Below, one piece after another: positions 22,270-26,300 of a DNA stretch of 26,300 nt; positions within the stretch are counted from its first letter, which is position 1; each line of letters opens with the position of its first letter. Position numbers and translations under genes: made by a program. The DNA is from Spyradocola merdavium (GTDB taxonomy: Bacteria > Bacillota > Clostridia > Christensenellales > UBA1750): the NCBI GenBank assembly GCA_018711265.1, contig DVIM01000142.1:1-26300 (forward strand), given 5' to 3'. A model generated the notes under the pieces. That model searched no databases and was not told where the DNA came from. It saw only the letters and a program-made list of their open reading frames with translations.

Positions 22270-22974
22270 TCAGCTCTCCTGCGGCGCAAAGTAGTCCTCC
22301 AGCCCGTCGGCCACGGCCGCGGCGAGCGCCTGCCGGTACTCCGGCGTGCACAGGCGCGCCTCCTCTTCGGGGTTGGAGAGGAAGCCGCACTCGACCAGGG
22401 CCGAGGCCGGCGTCCCGGTCAGGATGTAGTAGTCCCCGGCGTTTGCCTCGCGGCCGTTGTCCGGGTCCAGCTCGCGCAGGGCGCCCTGCAGCGTCCGGGC
22501 CAGGAGTTCGCCCTCCTCGGCCCCCGCCTGAAAGAAGACCTGCGCCCCGCGCTGCGAGGGGTCGGAGAACTGGTTCATGTGCACGCTGACCACGCACTCG
22601 GCCTGCGCCGCGGCAAAGATCTCCAGCCGGCGTGTCAGCTCCTTGCGCTTCTTGTAGCCGGGGGTGTTCTCCGGGTCGATGAGGGCGACGTCCTCCTCCC
22701 GCGAGAGGACGACCGTCGCGCCCCGCGCCTCCAGCTCGTCGCGCAGCAGGAGCGCCACGGCCAGGTTCAGGTCCTTCTCCTCCGTGCCGTTTGCGCCGGT
22801 GCAGCCGCCGTCATACCCGCCATGGCCGGCATCCACGCCGATGACCCGGCCCGCGAGCGGCCCCGGCATTGGCTGCGACAGGAAGACGGACGCCCCCTCC
22901 TCCCCGCCCAGCAGCGCCCAGAATCCCGCCAGCCCCACCAGGAGCACCGCCAGGGCGACCAGCTTCCTTTTCAC
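22270..22974 (-). CDS. cwlD: CwlD-like N-acetylmuramoyl-L-alanine amidase
   Basis: The 234-residue protein has one N-terminal membrane segment (about 5-22) and an Amidase_3 domain. Zinc ligands are H51 (DAGHGGYDGG), E65 and H132 (VVSVHMNQF), and the catalytic glutamate is E195 (ALVECGFLSNPEE). Length and layout match CwlD of Bacillus (237), including the GYKKRKELTRRLE stretch before the second His. CwlD removes the stem peptide from muramic acid so that muramic delta-lactam of the spore cortex can form. The start is GTG at 22974 with GGGGAGGG seven bases before it. A possible sigma-E promoter lies upstream, consistent with a spore role. A general cell-wall amidase is the alternative. Confidence 0.85.
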   Translation of the reverse strand: MKRKLVALAVLLVGLAGFWALLGGEEGASVFLSQPMPGPLAGRVIGVDAGHGGYDGGCTGANGTEEKDLNLAVALLLRDELEARGATVVLSREEDVALIDPENTPGYKKRKELTRRLEIFAAAQAECVVSVHMNQFSDPSQRGAQVFFQAGAEEGELLARTLQGALRELDPDNGREANAGDYYILTGTPASALVECGFLSNPEEEARLCTPEYRQALAAAVADGLEDYFAPQES

Positions 22975-23018
22975 GGCAAATCCCTCCCCGTTTCTGCGCG
23001 TTTTTGTTTGCCATAGCT

Positions 23019-23047
23019 TCTCTATGCGAAAAAAATCCGGAATATGC
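23019..23047 (-). promoter_or_regulatory. possible sigma-E-type promoter of cwlD
   Basis: Minus strand: GCATATT (23041-23047) is an exact fit to the sporulation sigma-E -35 consensus. Fourteen bases later CATAGAGA (23019-23026) is a partial fit to the -10 consensus CATACAMT. The start point would be about 40 bases before the GTG. Bacillus cwlD is known to be made in sporulation, which adds some weight. Confidence 0.4.
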
Positions 23048-23107
23048 CTCCGCATTTTCCCGAACAATCCTGCATAGATTTTCAAAGCATACGGGGAAAA
23101 TTCCGAG

Positions 23108-23179
23108 TTATCCCCACTGTCCACAATGTTATCCACAAGCAATTCCTTGAAAATCCGAATTTTCTTTGCCTTTTCCACA
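23108..23179 (+). other. cluster of DnaA-box-like 9-mers
   Basis: Four sites lie in the same direction: TTATCCCCA (23108-23116), CTGTCCACA (23117-23125), the perfect TTATCCACA (23129-23137) and TTTTCCACA (23171-23179). One is exact, two have one mismatch and one has two. They lie upstream of the possible cwlD promoter. No dnaA or dnaN is near, so this may be a regulatory or DnaA-titrating site rather than the origin. Confidence 0.45.
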
Positions 23180-23255
23180 GGGTTCGACGTTCGCCGCGGT
23201 GGAAAACCGAAATTCGCTCGTTCGCCCTTCTCTAAAACGTCCGCTTGTCAAGAGC

Positions 23256-23296
23256 AAAAAAAATTTTCCCGCCTCTTTTTTTCCGGGCGGGAAATT
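23256..23296 (-). terminator. second terminator downstream of tsaD
   Basis: TTTCCCGCC pairs with GGCGGGAAA, with AT-rich extensions (about 23262-23296). On the minus strand eight T follow. It has the best T run of any hairpin here. Confidence 0.75.
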
Positions 23297-23340
23297 CCTT
23301 ATGATTCCATCTCCTTCGCGGCGGTCCGCGAAAAATCGAC

Positions 23341-23379
23341 AAGGCCCGCCTCCGCTGGATTTCAGCGGGGGCGGGCCTT
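23341..23379 (-). terminator. first terminator downstream of tsaD
   Basis: AAGGCCCGCC-T-CCGCTG (23341-23357) pairs with CAGCGG-G-GGCGGGCCTT (23363-23379) around a five-base loop. Its stem starts nine bases after the tsaD stop. The T run on the minus strand is broken (TGTCGATTTTT), so a backup hairpin about 45 bases on makes sense. Confidence 0.75.
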
Positions 23380-23387
23380 GGCCTTGC

Positions 23388-24443
23388 TCAGTTGGGAAGC
23401 GGCATCGAGGGCACGGCGTTCAGGTCCAGGTCCGCAATGCGGCCCTCCCGGTAGCGATAGTACCCGGCGCAGCCGATCATGGCGGCGTTGTCCGTGCAGA
23501 GGATGGGCGGCGGCAGGAACACGCGCGCGCCGAGGCGTTGGCAGGCCTCGTTTGCGCGGGCGCGCAGCAGCGAATTGCAGGCCACGCCCCCGGCCAGGAC
23601 GAGCTTTTTGAGCCCGGTGTCGCGCAGGGCGCACTCCGCCTTGTCCACGAGCTGCTCGACCACCGCGCGGCGGAAGGACGCGGCGATGTCCGCGTCGCTC
23701 GGGCGCGCGCCCTGCTTCTCCATGCGGGCCACGGCCTGCAGCAGCGCGGTCTTCAGGCCGCTGAAGGAGTAGTTGTAGCCCTCCTGCCGGGCGCGGGGCA
23801 GGGGCAGGGCGCGGTCGTCCCCCTCGCGGGCCAGGCGGTCGATGGCCGGGCCCCCGGGGTAGGGCAGGCCCAGCACGCGCGCGGCCTTGTCAAAGGCCTC
23901 GCCCGCGGCGTCGTCCCGCGTGCGGCCGAGGATCTCGTGGTGGCCATAGTCCGCGACGCGCACGAGGTGGCTGTGCCCGCCCGAGACCACCAGCGCCAGG
24001 AACGGGGGCGCGAGGTCCGGGTGCGCCAAATACGCCGCGGAGATGTGCCCCTCGATGTGGTGCACGGGCACGAGCGGCAGCCCGTGCCGGTAGGCGAAGC
24101 CCTTTGCATAGGACACGCCGCACAGCAGCGCGCCGACGAGCCCCGGGCCATAGGTCACGGCCACGCCGTCCAGGTCCTCCGGCGCGGTCTCGGCCTCCTC
24201 GAGCGCGCGGCGCACGACGCCCGGCAGGGCCTCCACGTGCGCGCGGGAGGCGATCTCCGGCACGACGCCGCCGTAGAGCGCGTGCGTCTCCACCTGGGAG
24301 GCGATGACCAGCGAGCGCTGCGTCCGGCCGATGGTCACGGCCGCGCTCGTCTCGTCGCAGGAGGTCTCAATGGCCAGCAGCCGGATGTCCTCCCGGCCCT
24401 TGTTCGCCTCCACCCTTTGTTTTGCGGTTTCCAGATAGGTCAA
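23388..24443 (-). CDS. tsaD: TsaD, tRNA threonylcarbamoyladenosine transferase subunit
   Basis: The 351-residue protein transfers the threonylcarbamoyl group to A37 of ANN-decoding tRNAs, together with TsaB and TsaE. Motifs are IETSCDETSAA (25-35), YGGVVPEIASRAH (57-69), the metal site HHIEGH (128-133), VSGGHSHL (153-160), YNYSFSGLKTALL and GGVACNSLLR. The start is TTG at 24443, overlapping the stop of the upstream gene and preceded by GGAGGAAGAG. This leaves about 21 residues before the core, a little long. A GTG ten codons later has a binding site too close to it. tsaB and tsaE are not in the window. Confidence 0.96.
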   Translation of the reverse strand: MTYLETAKQRVEANKGREDIRLLAIETSCDETSAAVTIGRTQRSLVIASQVETHALYGGVVPEIASRAHVEALPGVVRRALEEAETAPEDLDGVAVTYGPGLVGALLCGVSYAKGFAYRHGLPLVPVHHIEGHISAAYLAHPDLAPPFLALVVSGGHSHLVRVADYGHHEILGRTRDDAAGEAFDKAARVLGLPYPGGPAIDRLAREGDDRALPLPRARQEGYNYSFSGLKTALLQAVARMEKQGARPSDADIAASFRRAVVEQLVDKAECALRDTGLKKLVLAGGVACNSLLRARANEACQRLGARVFLPPPILCTDNAAMIGCAGYYRYREGRIADLDLNAVPSMPLPN

Positions 24444-25906
24444 CGGCCCTCTTCCTCCTTGCCGTTTCGGGGAAATCCCTTCATGAGTTCATCCATTTGC
24501 CGGAGCAGTTCCTCGGGCGAGGGCGCGGGCTCCACCGGGCGATGCGGCCCAACGGGCACGGCGTCGGCCCCCTCCCAGGAATCGGCCGCGGATTCCGCCG
24601 CCTCCGCGAGCGGCTCGGCCGGTTTCGGCTGTGCCGACTCCGGCTGTGCCGGTCGCGGCGCAGACGCCCGCGGGAGCGCGGCGGGCGCGCCTGCGGAGAG
24701 CTCCGGCACGTCCTGGACGGTGAAGTCGAGCCGGCCGGGCTGGCTGCGCAGCGTGATCTCCGGCTTTCGGCCGGGGTCCATGGCGAGGGTGAGCTCGCCG
24801 TCCGCGCTGCGCTCCACGCGCAGGTCCAGCTTCATCTCCAGGCGCACGGAGAGGTCCTGGTCGTCCAGCCGCGCGGGGAAATCGCCGGTAAAGCGCGCCG
24901 GGCGATGCACGGTGGGCGCCTCCTCCTCCGGCTCCTTCGGCCAGGCGGGGGCGCTTGCAGGGGCGGGCTTGCGCTCCGTGCGCAGCGCCGCCTCGCGCAG
25001 GCGGTCGACGGGGAGGGTCTCCTCCTCGTCCTCTTCCTCCTCATCCAGGCCCATGCGCGCGAAGATCTCGCGGGCGTCGGGGCGCTCCTGCGCGTCCGCG
25101 GGGCGGTCGATGCGGAAGTATCCCCGCTCTCCCCCGCCGACGGGGCGGATGTCCCAATCCGCTTTCTCGCCGTCCGCGCCGCTCTCCGCCGCCGGCTTGG
25201 GCCCGCGGGGGCGGCGGCCCAGGGTGTCGCGCACGACCATGACGATGGCAAGCGCGATGGTCGCGGCCGCGCCCACGCCAAAGACCGCGGCGATCAGCGC
25301 CGCGCAGTCCGCAAAAAAGGGCTCCGGCACCATCTGGATGAGCATGTCGTCCGCGCTGAGGATCCACAAGTCGTTGGTAAAGAAGATCTCGTGGAAGCGG
25401 ATGAACACCGCGGTGAAGTCCTGCATCGCGAGGAAGACGACCGCCGCCGTGGCCGCGACCAGCGTCCCCGCGCCGGCCAGGTACCCGATGCCGCTGGCGC
25501 GCACGCCGCCCGGTTTCTTTTTCCCGAGGAAGCAGCCCACGACCCAGAGCGCAGCGCCCGCGACAAAGGCGGCCACCATGACGGTGCGCGCGAGGATTAC
25601 GAGGTTGCGCACGTCGACCATGTGGGCCTTTTCGCGGTCGGAAAAGACCTCGCGCATCTCGCCGCCGATTTCGGCCTGCATGTCCAGCGTGTCGCGGCTG
25701 CCCCAGAGGTAGTCGAGCAGCGCGTTCGTCACGCGCATGAGTCCCTCGTCGCTGATGCCGATGGTCTCGGCCTGGCCATACTTCGCGTATTCATACGCGT
25801 AGAAGCTGCGGGACGTCGTGCAGATGAAGACGCCCAGCAGCGCCATGGAGAGCAGCAGCAGCCATGCCGCAAGGGCGGAGAGCACTGCGGCAAAGGTCTT
25901 TCGCAT
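24440..25906 (-). CDS. Lit-like (DUF1461/TIGR01906) membrane protein with long acidic C-terminal extension
   Basis: The 488-residue protein has an N-terminal membrane domain of about 225 residues with four hydrophobic segments (about 5-30, 102-126, 138-161 and 200-226). It carries the family signatures EKAHMVDVRNL (H95) and FHEIFFTNDLWILSADD (H172). Members of this family include Lit, which moves an acyl chain within lipoproteins to make the lyso form; two conserved histidines are important there. Beyond residue 228 is an extension of about 260 residues: an Arg-rich start, an acidic run (DEEEEDEEE), a compact part around QDLSVRLEMKLDLRVE and a Pro/Ala-rich end. It is probably cytoplasmic and of unknown role. 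The ATG at 25906 has GGAGG; the stop overlaps the tsaD start. Lit activity is inferred from family. Confidence 0.75.
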   Translation of the reverse strand: MRKTFAAVLSALAAWLLLLSMALLGVFICTTSRSFYAYEYAKYGQAETIGISDEGLMRVTNALLDYLWGSRDTLDMQAEIGGEMREVFSDREKAHMVDVRNLVILARTVMVAAFVAGAALWVVGCFLGKKKPGGVRASGIGYLAGAGTLVAATAAVVFLAMQDFTAVFIRFHEIFFTNDLWILSADDMLIQMVPEPFFADCAALIAAVFGVGAAATIALAIVMVVRDTLGRRPRGPKPAAESGADGEKADWDIRPVGGGERGYFRIDRPADAQERPDAREIFARMGLDEEEEDEEETLPVDRLREAALRTERKPAPASAPAWPKEPEEEAPTVHRPARFTGDFPARLDDQDLSVRLEMKLDLRVERSADGELTLAMDPGRKPEITLRSQPGRLDFTVQDVPELSAGAPAALPRASAPRPAQPESAQPKPAEPLAEAAESAADSWEGADAVPVGPHRPVEPAPSPEELLRQMDELMKGFPRNGKEEEGR

Positions 25907-25941
25907 AGTGTCGCGCCTCCTCGTAAGATCGAAGCAGTGCT

Positions 25942-26300
25942 TTAGAGCATCTGCAGGTAGGCGGTGATGAAGCCGTCCAGGTCGCCGTCCATGACGCTGT
26001 CGATGTCGCCAACCTCAAAGCCGGTGCGGTGGTCCTTGACCATGGTATAGGGCTGGAAGACGTAGGAGCGGATCTGGCTGCCCCACTCGATCTTCTTGAG
26101 CTCGCCCTTGATTTCGCTCATCTTCTCCTGGTTTTCGCGCTCGCGCAGCTCGACCAGGCGCGCGCGGAGCACGGCCATGGCCTGCTCGCGGTTCTGGATC
26201 TGGCTGCGCTCGTTCTGGCACTGGACGACGATGCCGGTCGGGATGTGCGTGATGCGCACGGCCGAGTCCGTGCGGTTGACGTGCTGGCCGCCCGCGCCGC
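25942..26300 (-). CDS. prfB: peptide chain release factor 2, C-terminal part
   Basis: The last 118 codons of RF2 are present, and the gene runs off the right edge. The peptidyl-tRNA hydrolysis motif GGQ is the first readable feature (GAGGQHVNRTDSAVRITH), followed by PTGIVVQCQNERSQ and the RF2-type end RSYVFQPYTMVKDHRTG. RF2 ends translation at UGA and UAA. The part that would carry the programmed frameshift lies outside the window. The next gene starts 35 bases after its stop, so prfB, the Lit-like gene and tsaD may form one unit. Confidence 0.97.
   Translation of the reverse strand, partial: GAGGQHVNRTDSAVRITHIPTGIVVQCQNERSQIQNREQAMAVLRARLVELRERENQEKMSEIKGELKKIEWGSQIRSYVFQPYTMVKDHRTGFEVGDIDSVMDGDLDGFITAYLQML

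Larger units (their letters stand above)
22975..23387. other. 413-bp AT-rich gap between cwlD and tsaD
   Basis: This is the longest non-coding stretch and is clearly richer in A and T than its surroundings. It holds the tsaD terminators, a cluster of DnaA-box-like sites, a GAAAAT-CCGA-ATTTTC hairpin (23149-23164), and the putative cwlD promoter. Two further arms, ATTTTCCC and GGGAAAAT, lie around 23053-23098. A perfect TTGACA on the minus strand near 23245-23250 has no matching -10. No tRNA or small gene was found. Confidence 0.8.

Noticed and set aside
20344..23016. Very long open frame on the plus strand (about 890 codons)
   Set aside because: It lies antisense to rarA, rhaB and cwlD, whose products are clearly conserved. 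Its translation is low-complexity and rich in Arg, Ala and Gly, as expected of a GC-rich shadow frame.
22975..23178. Longer amidase starting at the ATG at 23178
   Set aside because: The added 68 residues would precede the signal anchor and cross the putative promoter. The GTG at 22974 has a good ribosome binding site and matches CwlD length.
22975..23387. Chromosomal replication origin
   Set aside because: Only one exact DnaA box, and no dnaA, dnaN, recF or gyrB nearby. Kept only as a DnaA-box cluster.
23166..25945. Long plus-strand open frames over tsaD and the Lit-like gene
   Set aside because: They are antisense to conserved proteins, have no recognisable domains, and show composition typical of reverse frames in high-GC DNA.

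Overview
The window is GC-rich bacterial DNA, almost all coding on the minus strand and tightly packed. Gene content suggests a high-GC member of the Firmicutes, probably Clostridia. The signs are an RpiR and a DeoR regulator, a CwlD-like spore-cortex amidase with a possible sigma-E promoter, a Lit/DUF1461 membrane protein, an XpaC/TelA pair, and strong purine-rich ribosome binding sites. The genus cannot be told from the sequence. No tRNA, rRNA, CRISPR array, transposase or phage gene was seen.

Region 1 (1-13.3 kb) is a phosphonate-use locus. A plus-strand RpiR-family regulator (152-1003) converges on a 14-gene minus-strand operon, and both end at one bidirectional terminator (1008-1053). 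In transcription order the operon is phnX (phosphonoacetaldehyde hydrolase), phnD-phnC-phnE-phnE (ABC importer), phnG-H-I-J-K-M-L (C-P lyase), a PHP-domain phosphoesterase and an iron-type alcohol dehydrogenase. Most lyase genes overlap by 1-4 bases. A good sigma-A-type promoter lies before phnX. The operon joins two ways of breaking C-P bonds: the radical C-P lyase and the phosphonatase PhnX. It has no phnW, phnP or phnN in the window. The PHP protein probably takes the place of PhnP, and the dehydrogenase may feed or drain PhnX.

Region 2 (13.3-14.3 kb) is a lone DeoR-family regulator with its own promoter and two downstream hairpins.

Region 3 (14.3-18.9 kb) is a four-gene operon without a clear known function: a lipoprotein joining a solute-binding domain to a von Willebrand A domain, an XpaC-like membrane protein, a second membrane-anchored solute-binding protein, and a TelA-family protein. 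No ABC transporter accompanies the two binding proteins. This is the best candidate here for an undescribed system.

Region 4 (18.9-26.3 kb) is mostly housekeeping: a 279-bp tandem duplication of the rarA 3' end, then (moving right) rarA, rhaB, cwlD, a 413-bp AT-rich gap holding several DnaA-box-like sites, tsaD, a Lit-like membrane protein with a long acidic tail, and the 3' end of prfB.
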